A stretch of 64,000 nt of DNA from Rhodococcus sp. (in: high G+C Gram-positive bacteria) (GTDB lineage: Bacteria; Actinomycetota; Actinomycetes; Mycobacteriales; Mycobacteriaceae): NCBI GenBank assembly GCA_012514505.1, contig JAAZAD010000396.1, positions 1 to 64,000 on the forward strand, written 5' to 3'. Shown here one piece after another: positions 43,699 through 53,374 of the stretch. Each line of letters opens with the position of its first letter. Position 1 is the stretch's first letter. Under the pieces are notes generated by a model. It did not search any database and was not told the origin of the DNA. It saw only the letters and a program-made list of their open reading frames with translations. A program made the translations under genes and the position numbers.

Positions 43699-46559
43699 TC
43701 GCCGACCGCCTCGTCGCCGAGACGCAGCAAGTCGCTCAGCTGCTCGGCACTCATTTCGGTCACCCAGTTCTCCCCGGTCCCGACAGCCAGATCCGCGAGT
43801 TCCTGCTTGGTGGCGATCATCAGGTCGATCTTCTCCTCCAAGGTCCCCACGCACACGAGTTTGCGAACCTGAACGTCTCGCCTCTGGCCGATCCGGAACG
43901 CTCGGTCCGTCGCCTGATTCTCGACGGCTGGATTCCACCAGCGGTCCATGTGCACCACATGATTGGCCGCAGTCAGATTCAGACCCGTGCCACCCGCCTT
44001 GAGAGACAGCACCATCACCGGTGGGCCGTCCGCAGACTGGAACTGCTCCACCATCGCATCGCGCCCGTTCTTCGGCACCCCTCCGTGCAGGAAGGGCACC
44101 TGTGTGTCGAAGCGCTCCTCGAGGAACGGAACGACCAGGTCACCGAACTCGCGAAACTGCGTGAACAACAGCACTTTCTCCCCCTCGGCGACCACCGAAT
44201 CGACGATGTCCTCGATCAAACCCAGCTTCCCCGAGCGGTGTCGACCACGCCTGAGCACCGTGGAACCGTCGTGCAGGAAGTGGGCGGGATGATTGCACAC
44301 CTGCTTGAGCTTGGTCAGCGCCGCCAACACCGCACCCTTGCGCTTCATGCCCTTCTTGTCCTTGATCTGTTCGAGCATCTCGTCGACCACCGCCCGATAC
44401 AGCGCGGCCTGCTCTGCGGTGAGATTGGCCCGCACCGTCATCTCGAACTTGTCGGGCAGATCCGAAATCACCGCCGGGTCGGTCTTCACCCGCCTGAGCA
44501 CGAACGGGGACGTGATGGCCCGCAGGCGTGCGACGGCAGTCTCGTCCTTGTCCCGTTCGATCGGTACGACGAATCGCTTACGGAACATCGACTCCGAGCC
44601 CAACATGCCCCGATTCGCGAAGTCGAGGATGGAACGCAACTCGTCGAGCCGGTTCTCGACAGGAGTACCGGTCAGTGCGATCCGATGATCCGCGGTGATG
44701 CTGCGCGCCGCTCTGGCCTGAGAAGTCTTGGGGTTCTTGATGTGTTGCGCCTCGTCGAGGACGATCCGCCGCCACGTCTGTTCCTTCAGATGGGCAAGGT
44801 CGCGAGCGAGAAGCGCGTATGTCGTGATGACCAGATCGCTGTCGGCCACCGCTTCCTCGAACGCTGCACCACTCGTTCGACCGGAGCCGTGGTGCACCAG
44901 GACACGGAGCCCCGGCACGAATCGCGCCGCCTCACGCTGCCAGTTGCCGACGACCGACATCGGGCACACCAGGAGGGTGGGGGTCGCCGATTGTTCGTGT
45001 GCGAGGAGCGCCAGCAGCTGGACCGTCTTGCCCAGGCCCATGTCGTCGGCCAGAACGGCGCCGAGCCCCGCGGCGCTCATGAACGCCAACCAGTCCAGTC
45101 CGCGCTCCTGGTACGGGCGCAAGGTGGCAGTCAAACCTTCGGGGACACCAACCTTTTCGGGCTGCGTGTTCTCGTCGAGCAGTGCGCGGACCCAGCCGCT
45201 GGCCTCGATGTCCTCGACCGGAAGGTCGCGCAGATCGTCGTCGATCAACTCCTGGAGCAGATCGAGGATGCCCCGTTCTCCCCCGGAGCTTCGTTGCGAC
45301 ACGTACCGGGCAGCCCGCGACAGCATGTCCGGGTCGGCCCGCACCCACTCACCGCGGAGTCGGACGAGACCACTCTTCGCATCGACGAGCCGGGACATCT
45401 CGTCGGCGGTGAGAACCTCATCGCCGAGTGCCAACTCCCATTCGTATTCGAGGAGCTGATCTTTGCCGACGGCGCGGTCCTCCGCAGAAATCGGCGATCC
45501 CGGCGCCGACACCTTCAGTCGCATCGATGGCGCTGCCTTCTTCCACGCGCGAGGCAGAAGCAGCCCGATACCCTTCTCCTGCAGGGCGCCTGCACCGTGT
45601 GTCACAAGGTCGATCACCACGGCCGTCGGCAAAAGCAGGTCCAGGCTGTCCGGTGCACTGGGCACGTCCTCGAGCCTGGGGTATGCCGCGACGGCCTCGG
45701 TGAGCTTCCTGACCCCCAGCTGCAGGCGAATACGGTCGGTGCGGTGCAACGGAACAGGTTCCGGCGCCTCCCCCTCTCCCCGCAGACACACCTGCAGACG
45801 CCACAGGGCCTCGTCCGGGTCGGCGCCGGATTCGTCGGTCCCGTCTGGTTCGAGCAGCCGCAACACCAGTTCGGGCTCGTCCAGCTTCAAGCTCTCGCGC
45901 CACCGGTCGAGCCCGCCGGCAAGCTTCGGCGTCCCGTCTGCGAACGGCTCGCCCTGCATCAGCGCCGCAAGCATCGGATCGTTCGGATCATGTACGTCGA
46001 GTCGCCTGCGCACGATGGGATCGGTGAGTTCGGCGAGCATGTCGTCCAGCACGGCGCGTGGACCGTCCCCGTATCGCTGCACCGACGGCATCGCCATCGA
46101 CAGCTCCGTACGCCAGGCCCGCTGCTGCTCGCCGCCGACGAGACGCCACCGTGGCCACCATTCGCCATCCGCGCGCTGCACCTCGGGGACCACACGACCG
46201 GCCCCTGCCCAGCGGTCGATCCCCCGCGCGATGTGCGCGAGATATCTCAGGTCACCGGAGACGCGGGGGTCACGCGCAGGAAGTGTCAGCAACAACTCGG
46301 CTGCATCGGGCGGCGCCAACGCCACCGCAGGCCACTCGATCAGGTCGACTCCGGACGCCGCCGGCATCGGCACCGTTACCCGGTGACGGAACTTGCGCCG
46401 CAAGGTGCGGTCGACAACGTTGCCTGCGTCTTCCTGTTCTGATTCGAGCCGGTCCGATTCGAGCGAGTCTGATTCGAGTCCGGGGCCTCCGACGCCGTCG
46501 GTCCACAGCAGCAGCCCCGAACCCGGGGTCCACAAACCGTGCAGCATCCGTCCATCCAA
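43695..46559 (-). CDS. SNF2-family DEAD/DEAH-box helicase
   Basis: LADDMGLGKTVQLLALL, LDEAQHIKNP, SLKAGGTGLNLTAANHVVHMDRWWNPAVENQATDRAFRIGQ. Confidence 0.96.
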   Translation of the reverse strand: MDGRMLHGLWTPGSGLLLWTDGVGGPGLESDSLESDRLESEQEDAGNVVDRTLRRKFRHRVTVPMPAASGVDLIEWPAVALAPPDAAELLLTLPARDPRVSGDLRYLAHIARGIDRWAGAGRVVPEVQRADGEWWPRWRLVGGEQQRAWRTELSMAMPSVQRYGDGPRAVLDDMLAELTDPIVRRRLDVHDPNDPMLAALMQGEPFADGTPKLAGGLDRWRESLKLDEPELVLRLLEPDGTDESGADPDEALWRLQVCLRGEGEAPEPVPLHRTDRIRLQLGVRKLTEAVAAYPRLEDVPSAPDSLDLLLPTAVVIDLVTHGAGALQEKGIGLLLPRAWKKAAPSMRLKVSAPGSPISAEDRAVGKDQLLEYEWELALGDEVLTADEMSRLVDAKSGLVRLRGEWVRADPDMLSRAARYVSQRSSGGERGILDLLQELIDDDLRDLPVEDIEASGWVRALLDENTQPEKVGVPEGLTATLRPYQERGLDWLAFMSAAGLGAVLADDMGLGKTVQLLALLAHEQSATPTLLVCPMSVVGNWQREAARFVPGLRVLVHHGSGRTSGAAFEEAVADSDLVITTYALLARDLAHLKEQTWRRIVLDEAQHIKNPKTSQARAARSITADHRIALTGTPVENRLDELRSILDFANRGMLGSESMFRKRFVVPIERDKDETAVARLRAITSPFVLRRVKTDPAVISDLPDKFEMTVRANLTAEQAALYRAVVDEMLEQIKDKKGMKRKGAVLAALTKLKQVCNHPAHFLHDGSTVLRRGRHRSGKLGLIEDIVDSVVAEGEKVLLFTQFREFGDLVVPFLEERFDTQVPFLHGGVPKNGRDAMVEQFQSADGPPVMVLSLKAGGTGLNLTAANHVVHMDRWWNPAVENQATDRAFRIGQRRDVQVRKLVCVGTLEEKIDLMIATKQELADLAVGTGENWVTEMSAEQLSDLLRLGDEAVGE

Positions 46560-46621
46560 TCAGGTAGCGCAGACAGAAATACAACTTGACTACCGTCTGC
46601 TGTCAACCGAAGACTCTCGGC

Positions 46622-47221
46622 ATGGCAACCACCGACGTACTGCTCGAAACGGCGTCCGCAGGCGACTTCCTGGCCGACGACGAGTTCGTCGACGTCGAAG
46701 ATCGCGCTGTTCGGAAACTGGCCCTGACATTGCGGCAACAGACCGACAGCGACCCGTCCTTCGCCGAAGCTGCGTTCGAATGGGTGCGAGACGAGGTCGG
46801 ACACTCCTACGACATTCAGAATCCACGGGTCACCCTCACCGCCGGCGAGGTCCTCACGCACCGCGTGGGTCTCTGTTACGCCAAGTCGCACCTGCTGGCG
46901 GCACTGTTGCGCGCCGAGGGCATTCCGACAGGCTTGTGCTACCAACGTCTCGAGCACGGGGACGGGCACGTCTTGCACGGCCTGGTCGCTGTCCACCTCG
47001 ACGGCGCCTGGCATCGGCAGGATCCCCGCGGCAACACGAACGGGATCAACGCGCAGTTCTCGCTCGGCACCGAACAACTCGCCTGGGAGATCGACCACAA
47101 CCGAGGCGAGATCGACTATCCACAGCTCTTCGTCTCACCGGCCCCGTGCGTAATCGACTCGCTCCGCGGTGCGACGAACGTGCTGACGCTCTACGGCACC
47201 GGCCTGCCAACAGAGCTCTGA
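46622..47221 (+). CDS. Transglutaminase-like domain protein
   Basis: HRVGLCYAKSHLLAALLRAEGIPTGLCYQ; HGLVAVHLDGAWHRQDPRG. Confidence 0.88.
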   Translation: MATTDVLLETASAGDFLADDEFVDVEDRAVRKLALTLRQQTDSDPSFAEAAFEWVRDEVGHSYDIQNPRVTLTAGEVLTHRVGLCYAKSHLLAALLRAEGIPTGLCYQRLEHGDGHVLHGLVAVHLDGAWHRQDPRGNTNGINAQFSLGTEQLAWEIDHNRGEIDYPQLFVSPAPCVIDSLRGATNVLTLYGTGLPTEL

Positions 47222-47263
47222 CGCCTCACCTGCCTGCTTCGCCGCGAGTGGCACAGTGAGGGC

Positions 47264-48169
47264 ATGCCTGGCGCTTACTGCTTCATCGAATACGGCGGAC
47301 CCGAGACGCAACAGCTCCTCGAGCGTCCGATGCCCACACCCGGCCCCGGCCAGCTACTGGTCGCGGTTCGTGCAGCCGGGGTGAACCCTGCCGACTGGAA
47401 AGTCCGATCCGGCGCACGCAGGGCCACTGTTCCCGTGACCTTTCCAGCGGTTCTCGGCCGCGAAGTGTCCGGTGTCGTCACCGGCGTCGGAGAGGGAGTG
47501 AGCGGGTTCTCCGTCGGAGATGCCGTGTTCGGCGCCACGGCCACCGGCTTCGGCGGATACGCCGAATACACCCTGACCGACGCGTCTTCGACCGCGCTCA
47601 AGCCATCGGCTGTGTCGTTCGCCGACGCAGCGGTGATCCCGGTCGCCATCGGAACCGCGTACGACGCACTGACGCAGCTCGACCTCCGTGCAGGCTCGAC
47701 GTTGCTGGTTGTCGGTGCCGGCGGCGGCACTGGGCAGAGCATGCTGCAACTCGCCGCGCTGCGCGGTGTGTCGGTCACGGGTGTTGCCGGCAGCGCCAAA
47801 CGTGAACTCGTGGAATCACTCGGAGCGACGTGGGTCGAGTCGGGTCAGCACCTGCTTTCGCGGATACCCGGCACCGTGGACGCAGTGTTCGACGCGGTGG
47901 GCGCCGATCTCTCCGCGCTCGTCACGCTCGTCACCGACCCGAAGCAGTTGATCAGCATCGGAAACACTACGGGAGCACAGGAACTCGGCGGGTCCGGTGT
48001 CACACGCCGTCGAACGTCCGAGGTTTTCACGGAGATCGCGGCACTCGTCGCAGCGAGCAAGGTCGATCCTCACGTCACGGCACGCCTGCCCCTCAGTCGT
48101 GCCGGTGAGGCTCTCGCACTGGTCGAGAGCGGACATTCGACAGGCAAGGTCGTGATCGAGGTGTCCTGA
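47264..48169 (+). CDS. Quinone-oxidoreductase-type MDR alcohol dehydrogenase
   Basis: VRAAGVNPADWKVRSG; LVVGAGGGTGQSMLQLAALRG. Confidence 0.92.
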   Translation: MPGAYCFIEYGGPETQQLLERPMPTPGPGQLLVAVRAAGVNPADWKVRSGARRATVPVTFPAVLGREVSGVVTGVGEGVSGFSVGDAVFGATATGFGGYAEYTLTDASSTALKPSAVSFADAAVIPVAIGTAYDALTQLDLRAGSTLLVVGAGGGTGQSMLQLAALRGVSVTGVAGSAKRELVESLGATWVESGQHLLSRIPGTVDAVFDAVGADLSALVTLVTDPKQLISIGNTTGAQELGGSGVTRRRTSEVFTEIAALVAASKVDPHVTARLPLSRAGEALALVESGHSTGKVVIEVS

Positions 48170-48285
48170 CGCTGTCAGAGTCGTGACGCTGCCTGGAAGG
48201 CGAGCGATTCCGCTACGGGTGTCGGCGGTTCGAGTTACAGTGCTCCCCTACTGAGCTCGATCTGTGTGAGCGCCCGGGGGGACGC

Positions 48286-49005
48286 ATGAATGTTCGTCGG
48301 TTGGCGGTGGTGGGGGTTGCGGTCGCGATGATGTCGACCGCTGCATTCGGTGGCTGCGGTGCCGTGTTCGGTGAGTTCACGTCGGTGGCTCCGGCGCCGG
48401 GCAGTCCGTCTCGCGCGGATATCGAGGCACTGTTGACCGAAGTCGAGATCGCGCATCGCCGCCACAATGCGGTCGGGTACGAGCGTGAATGTTCCGGTGA
48501 CAGCAGTTGCGTATTCGGCCCTGCCTGGACGGACGAGCAAGACGCAGTGGGCGGCCATGACGGATGCGACACGAGAAACAATGTGCTCGCTCAGAGTCTG
48601 CATTCGACCACGTTCCGTGAAGGCGCCGAGGGCTGCGTGGTGGCGAGCGGCATCCTGGCCGACCCATACTCGGGCGAGGCATTGGCGTTCGACCGCTCGA
48701 ACGCCCGGGCAGTGCACATCGATCACGTCTATCCCCTCGCGGCCGCCTGGGACATGGGGGCGCACCGCTGGTCACGAGAATTGCGCATCCGGTTCGCCAA
48801 CGACGTCGCGTTCAACCTGCTGGCCGTCAACGGTCCGGACAACATGCGCAAGAGCGACGGCACCCCGTCCGAGTGGTTACCACCGAATCCCGCATATCAC
48901 TGCTTCTACGCGGGTAAGTACCTGATGGTGGCCGTGCACTACGCACTCCCCATCACGCAATCGGATGCCGAAGTTCTGCGGGAGGTTGCCCGTACCTGCG
49001 ACTGA
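48286..49005 (+). CDS. Secreted/lipoprotein HNH-type nuclease-like protein (DUF1524-like)
   Basis: Signal peptide with FGGC lipobox-like site; HIDHVYPLAAAWDMGA...RIRFANDVAFNLLAVNGPDNMRKSD. Confidence 0.85.
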   Translation: MNVRRLAVVGVAVAMMSTAAFGGCGAVFGEFTSVAPAPGSPSRADIEALLTEVEIAHRRHNAVGYERECSGDSSCVFGPAWTDEQDAVGGHDGCDTRNNVLAQSLHSTTFREGAEGCVVASGILADPYSGEALAFDRSNARAVHIDHVYPLAAAWDMGAHRWSRELRIRFANDVAFNLLAVNGPDNMRKSDGTPSEWLPPNPAYHCFYAGKYLMVAVHYALPITQSDAEVLREVARTCD

Positions 49006-49025
49006 CCTCAATTAGCGCACCAGGC

Positions 49026-49054
49026 ATTAGTGCACTAATGGTTAGTGCACTAAC
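49026..49054. promoter_or_regulatory. Two tandem 14-bp palindromes ATTAGTGCACTAAT and GTTAGTGCACTAAC
   Basis: 49026-49039 and 49041-49054, both perfect dyads, directly upstream of marR at 49074. Confidence 0.85.
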
Positions 49055-49073
49055 TATTTGCTACGCTGACCAC

Positions 49074-49550
49074 ATGACCACCGAACCCGCACTCGATCCA
49101 CTCGCCCTGGACCGACAGGTCTGCTTCGCGCTCGCGGTCACCAACCGTGCCGTGTTGAGCATCTATCGGCCCATCCTCGCTCCGATGGGTCTCACCCACC
49201 CGCAGTATCTGGCGATGCTTGCCCTGTGGGAAAAGTCGCCGATGTCGGTGAAGTCGATTGCCGCGGCCCTGCAACTGGATTCACCGACGCTCTCCCCTCT
49301 CCTGAAACGCCTGGAGGCGTCCGGCCTCCTCGTCCGTACGCGTAGCCGCGAAGACGAGCGTCAACTGGCCGTCGAGCTCACCGAATCCGGCCGAGCATTA
49401 CGAGCCGAAGCAGAGAAGGTACCTCCCGCGGTCATCGCGGCGCTGGGTGTCGACCCAACAGAACTCGAAGAGCTTCACCGCGTCCTCACCCGCATCAATT
49501 CCGCAGCACAAGCCTCCGGCGCACTCACCCCACAGGAGCAGCGATCATGA
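49074..49550 (+). CDS. MarR-family regulator (OhrR-like)
   Basis: LTHPQYLAMLALWEKSPMSVKSIAAALQLDSPTLSPLLKRLEASGLLVRTRSREDERQLAVELT. Confidence 0.92.
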   Translation: MTTEPALDPLALDRQVCFALAVTNRAVLSIYRPILAPMGLTHPQYLAMLALWEKSPMSVKSIAAALQLDSPTLSPLLKRLEASGLLVRTRSREDERQLAVELTESGRALRAEAEKVPPAVIAALGVDPTELEELHRVLTRINSAAQASGALTPQEQRS

Positions 49551-49927
49551 CCGCACGACGACGCCCCAATCCGATTCAATGGCTGGGATACTGCTTCGGG
49601 CGCACCCTTCCCCACTCCATGCAGGACTGGGTACGCAACGACCTGGTCGGTGAGTGGGCTGTGCCGCGTCACCTCATCCGCGGAATGGTGCCCTTCCTCC
49701 CGATCTTTGCCGCCTTCTTCCTCTTCCCCGGCCCGGTGTGGCTGAACGCGTCGATGACTCTGCTCGGCGTCATTCTGGCGATGTTCTACAGCGTTGCCTA
49801 CATGGCACAGAACCGATCCCGTCGCCTCGAACGCCATGGTCTACCACCTGATCTCGAGAACCCGAAGGTGGCCCGGCGACGTGCCAGCGAGCAGGCGTCG
49901 TACGAGAAGCTGCATCCGCACATCTGA
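49547..49927 (+). CDS. DUF5313-type membrane protein
   Basis: PNPIQWLGYCFGRTLPHSMQDWVRNDLVG; two TM segments. Confidence 0.75.
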   Translation: MTARRRPNPIQWLGYCFGRTLPHSMQDWVRNDLVGEWAVPRHLIRGMVPFLPIFAAFFLFPGPVWLNASMTLLGVILAMFYSVAYMAQNRSRRLERHGLPPDLENPKVARRRASEQASYEKLHPHI

Positions 49928-49967
49928 ACCCCGGGAACCTGAAGCGCGAGGAACTAGACTCGGCACG

Positions 49968-50810
49968 ATGATGCTCGACGGCACCGCGATGAACGGCATG
50001 GCGATAAACAAGGACACACGCGTCTGCATCTCGTTGTCGGGACGCCCGAGCAACATCGGCACCCGGTTCCACAACTACCTCTACGCCGAACTCGGCCTGA
50101 ACTACCTCTACAAGGCGTTCACGACGTCCAACCTCTCGGCTGCGGTCACCGGCATTCGTGGTCTCGGAATTCGCGGTGCAGGTGTGTCGATGCCGTTCAA
50201 GGAACAGGTCATCAACCTCGTCGACGTCATGCACGATTCGGCGGCCGCCATCGATTCCGTCAACACGGTCGTCAACGAAGACGGTGTCCTGCACGCGTAC
50301 AACACCGATTACGAAGCGGTGGCAACTCTCCTGCGCGACAACCGCATCCCCACATCACTGTCGGTGGCCGTCGCAGGTAGCGGCGGTATGGCGAAGGCTG
50401 TGGTGGCAGCGCTGAGGAATCACGGACTCGACGATGTCGTCGTGGTGTCGCGCAATGCCGATACCGGCGCTGCTCTGGCCGAACGTTACGGGTTCTCGTG
50501 GCGCAGCGAACTCGGCGACGACACCCGAGGACTACTCGTCAATGCCACACCGGTCGGGATGACAGGGAGCGCAGAGTCAGAGCAGATGCCGTTCACTGCC
50601 AGCGCCGTATCGGCCGCCGAAAGCGTGTTCGACGTCGTGGCGATGCCCGCCAACACTCCCCTGATTCGCCGCGCACATGGCGAGGGCAAGACCGTGATCA
50701 CCGGCGCCGAAGTCATCGCGTTGCAGGCAGCCGAACAGTTCACCCTCTACACCGGCGTCCGACCGAGCGCCGACCAGATTCGCCGCGCATCAGAATTCTC
50801 GCAACCGTGA
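49968..50810 (+). CDS. Shikimate 5-dehydrogenase-like protein
   Basis: GAGVSMPFKEQVINLVD; AIDSVNTVVNEDGVLHAYNTDYEAV; GSGGMAKAVVAAL. Confidence 0.9.
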   Translation: MMLDGTAMNGMAINKDTRVCISLSGRPSNIGTRFHNYLYAELGLNYLYKAFTTSNLSAAVTGIRGLGIRGAGVSMPFKEQVINLVDVMHDSAAAIDSVNTVVNEDGVLHAYNTDYEAVATLLRDNRIPTSLSVAVAGSGGMAKAVVAALRNHGLDDVVVVSRNADTGAALAERYGFSWRSELGDDTRGLLVNATPVGMTGSAESEQMPFTASAVSAAESVFDVVAMPANTPLIRRAHGEGKTVITGAEVIALQAAEQFTLYTGVRPSADQIRRASEFSQP

Positions 50811-51283
50811 TGGAGGAATCCGAGACACCTGCCCAGCGTTCGACACGCAACTTCAACGAGTTGCTACAGGAATTGCGCGTCGCTCAGGCCGGCGTTCAGA
50901 TCCTCTTCGCGTTCCTCCTGGCCGTGGCGTTCACCGAGCAGTACCGCGAAGGCACTACCTACGTCCACGCGATACACATGGTCACCGTGCTGTTCACGAC
51001 AATCGCCGCAGCATTCCTCATCGCACCCGCAGTCTGGCATCGGGTGCTGTTCCAGCAGGGGCGACGCATACACATCCTGGCGCTGGGGACGAAGTTCGCA
51101 CTGATCGGAATGGCTTCTCTTGCCGCCGCCATGACCGGAACCGTGCTGCTGATTTCGGAGGTGGTGATCGGCGGATGGATCGCACTGACGCTGGCGGGAA
51201 TGACCGCGGTCATGTTCGTGTCACTGTGGTTCGTGCTCCCGCATTGGCTGCACCGAGACGAGGAACCCGAGGCGTCGACCTGA
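50810..51283 (+). CDS. DUF6328-type membrane protein
   Basis: NELLQELRVAQAGVQILFAFLLAVAF; four TM segments. Confidence 0.75.
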   Translation: MEESETPAQRSTRNFNELLQELRVAQAGVQILFAFLLAVAFTEQYREGTTYVHAIHMVTVLFTTIAAAFLIAPAVWHRVLFQQGRRIHILALGTKFALIGMASLAAAMTGTVLLISEVVIGGWIALTLAGMTAVMFVSLWFVLPHWLHRDEEPEAST

Positions 51284-51305
51284 CGCCGAAGCTAGTGTTC
51301 TACCG

Positions 51306-51776
51306 GTGACCGACAACCAGCAGGCCCTGCCCGTAGCGGCCGACTTCCCCGCGCTCTGGCCCATCCCGACGCGATGGGAAGACAACGACCACTACGGGCA
51401 CGTCAACAACGTCACCTATTACTCGTACTTCGATACGGCGGTCAACGCCTGGCTGATGGACTCGACCGGTGTCGACATCCGCGACCTGTCCGCGATCGGG
51501 ATCGTCGCCGAAACGTCGTGCACGTATCTGCGGGAACTCACGTTCCCCGACCGCCTGCAGGTCGGACTGTCCATCGAGCGACTCGGCACCCGAAGCATCG
51601 TGTACGCCTTGGCGATCTTCCGGGAAAGCAGCAATTCCCCCGATGCAGACTTGGTGCCGGCCGCACGCGGGCGTTTCGTGCACGTCTACGTCGACGCGAA
51701 AACTCGTACACCGGTGCCGATCCCGCCGGAAATCCGTGCCGCTGCCGAGATGCTCGTGACCACGGATTCGAACTGA
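51306..51776 (+). CDS. Acyl-CoA thioesterase (4HBT hotdog family)
   Basis: RWEDNDHYGHVNNVTYYSYFDTAVNAWL. Confidence 0.92.
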   Translation: MTDNQQALPVAADFPALWPIPTRWEDNDHYGHVNNVTYYSYFDTAVNAWLMDSTGVDIRDLSAIGIVAETSCTYLRELTFPDRLQVGLSIERLGTRSIVYALAIFRESSNSPDADLVPAARGRFVHVYVDAKTRTPVPIPPEIRAAAEMLVTTDSN

Positions 51777-51797
51777 TCGGTCACGCACGAACGGTGG

Positions 51798-52829
51798 TCA
51801 GGACAGACCTTCCTCCGCCGCTGTGGATACTGCCCGCGCGATGATCCCATCGACGAGCCTCGCGGTCGGGCCGCCGTGTTCCGCCTCGTTGCGCGGATCG
51901 TCGAGAATCCGCCGCAGGACGCCTTCGGCGATGATCGAGAGTTTCCACAGCGCGAGAACGTGCCAATACCCCACTGCCGCAACATCTCTTCCCGTTTCGT
52001 GCGCATACGCTTCGACCAGCTCGGCACGGTTCGGGAAACCTTCGAGCGTAGACGCCATGAACGGGCCTGCAACGTGCTCATCCCCTGCCTCTGGCCAGTA
52101 GGCAAGCAGGGCGCCGATGTCCGCCAACGGGTCGCCGAGAGTGCACAGTTCCCAGTCCACCACCGCACGCACCGTGCCCTCGGCCGGTGAGACGATGATG
52201 TTGTTCAGGTGAAAGTCGCCGTGCACCAGCGACACTTCGGTCTGCTCGGGAATGTTGCGCTGCAGTACTTCCGCAAGCCGCTCGACCTCGGGAACATCCC
52301 GGGTCTTCGACTTCTCCCACTGCGTCGACCAGCGCTTGAGCTGACGTGCCGCAAAGGGCTTCGTGCTGGCGAGATCGACGAGACCGGCATCCTCGAGGTC
52401 GACGGCATGAATCCGGGCAAGAGCGTTCGGCAGCGCGAGTCCGATGCCACGGCGCTGCTCCGGCGTGAGTTTCTCTGCGGTAGGAACACCGTCCACCACG
52501 ACGCCGTCGACGTAGCTCATGAGCACCAACGGCGCATCGGTGATCTCCGGGTCTTCGGTGAGACCGAGGATCTTGGGGACAGGGACGGACGAGCCCTGCA
52601 GAGCCGACAGAATTCGGTGTTCACGCACGACATCGTGGGCCGACGACAGAATATGCCCGAGCGGCGGTCGTCGCAGAACCCAGCGTCCACCTCCCGAATC
52701 CGACACCGAATACGTCAGATTCGACTGACCGTTTCCGATCCGTTCGTAGGTCAGCGGTGCAACAGCTCCCACCCCGAGCTCGGCGATCCACCCGGTCACG
52801 GCATCTTCGTTCAGTCCCACGACAGTCAC
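51798..52829 (-). CDS. APH-like phosphotransferase-family protein
   Basis: LVHGDFHLNNIIV; VVDWELCTLGDPLADIG. Confidence 0.92.
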   Translation of the reverse strand: MTVVGLNEDAVTGWIAELGVGAVAPLTYERIGNGQSNLTYSVSDSGGGRWVLRRPPLGHILSSAHDVVREHRILSALQGSSVPVPKILGLTEDPEITDAPLVLMSYVDGVVVDGVPTAEKLTPEQRRGIGLALPNALARIHAVDLEDAGLVDLASTKPFAARQLKRWSTQWEKSKTRDVPEVERLAEVLQRNIPEQTEVSLVHGDFHLNNIIVSPAEGTVRAVVDWELCTLGDPLADIGALLAYWPEAGDEHVAGPFMASTLEGFPNRAELVEAYAHETGRDVAAVGYWHVLALWKLSIIAEGVLRRILDDPRNEAEHGGPTARLVDGIIARAVSTAAEEGLS

Positions 52830-52920
52830 GCGGACGATGCTAACCGCTCGACACGCGCGATAGCCGAAGATCGCCAACCCCGGGAATTGTGGCGAGCGCC
52901 GCCTACTGTTGATCCGGCGT

Positions 52921-52948
52921 CTCCGTACCGCCCGACACCGGTACGGAG
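52921..52948. promoter_or_regulatory. Perfect 10-bp inverted repeat upstream of DoxX-like gene
   Basis: CTCCGTACCG-N8-CGGTACGGAG. Confidence 0.6.
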
Positions 52949-52981
52949 ACCGAAAGAGATACAGGGAATCGGAGGCCGGAC

Positions 52982-53350
52982 GTGAATGTAGTTCTCATCG
53001 TGTGCGCAATCGTGCTTGCCATTGCATCGTTGGCGGTGAGTGTCCCGAAGCTGCGATTGGAGGGTACGGCGTGGACCATGCTGCGCTCGAGAGCACTCGT
53101 ACAGAATCAGGTGCGCATGATCGGTGCCGCCGAGATCGCCGGTGCTGCAGGTGTGCTCGTCGGGTTGTTCGTCTGGCCGATCGGTGCGGTCGCAGCAGGT
53201 GGACTTCTGCTTCTCGGCCTTGCCGCCACCGGATTCCACGCCAAGCACGGTGACTACGGCAATCCTGACACCCGGGCCACGTCCCTGCCCTCGGTGTACT
53301 TCGCGGTCCTGGCCGCGGTCACGTTCGTGCTCTTCCTGGTGGCCCACTAG
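52982..53350 (+). CDS. DoxX-like membrane protein
   Basis: Four-TM small protein, PKLRLEGTAWTMLRSRALVQNQVRMIGAAEIAGAAGVLVGL. Confidence 0.75.
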   Translation: MNVVLIVCAIVLAIASLAVSVPKLRLEGTAWTMLRSRALVQNQVRMIGAAEIAGAAGVLVGLFVWPIGAVAAGGLLLLGLAATGFHAKHGDYGNPDTRATSLPSVYFAVLAAVTFVLFLVAH

Positions 53351-53374
53351 CGTGCGTGTCGGAGGACGCACCGT

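Noticed and set aside
43950-46442. 830-aa + strand ORF
   Set aside because: Antisense to the SNF2 helicase; typical GC-skewed spurious ORF
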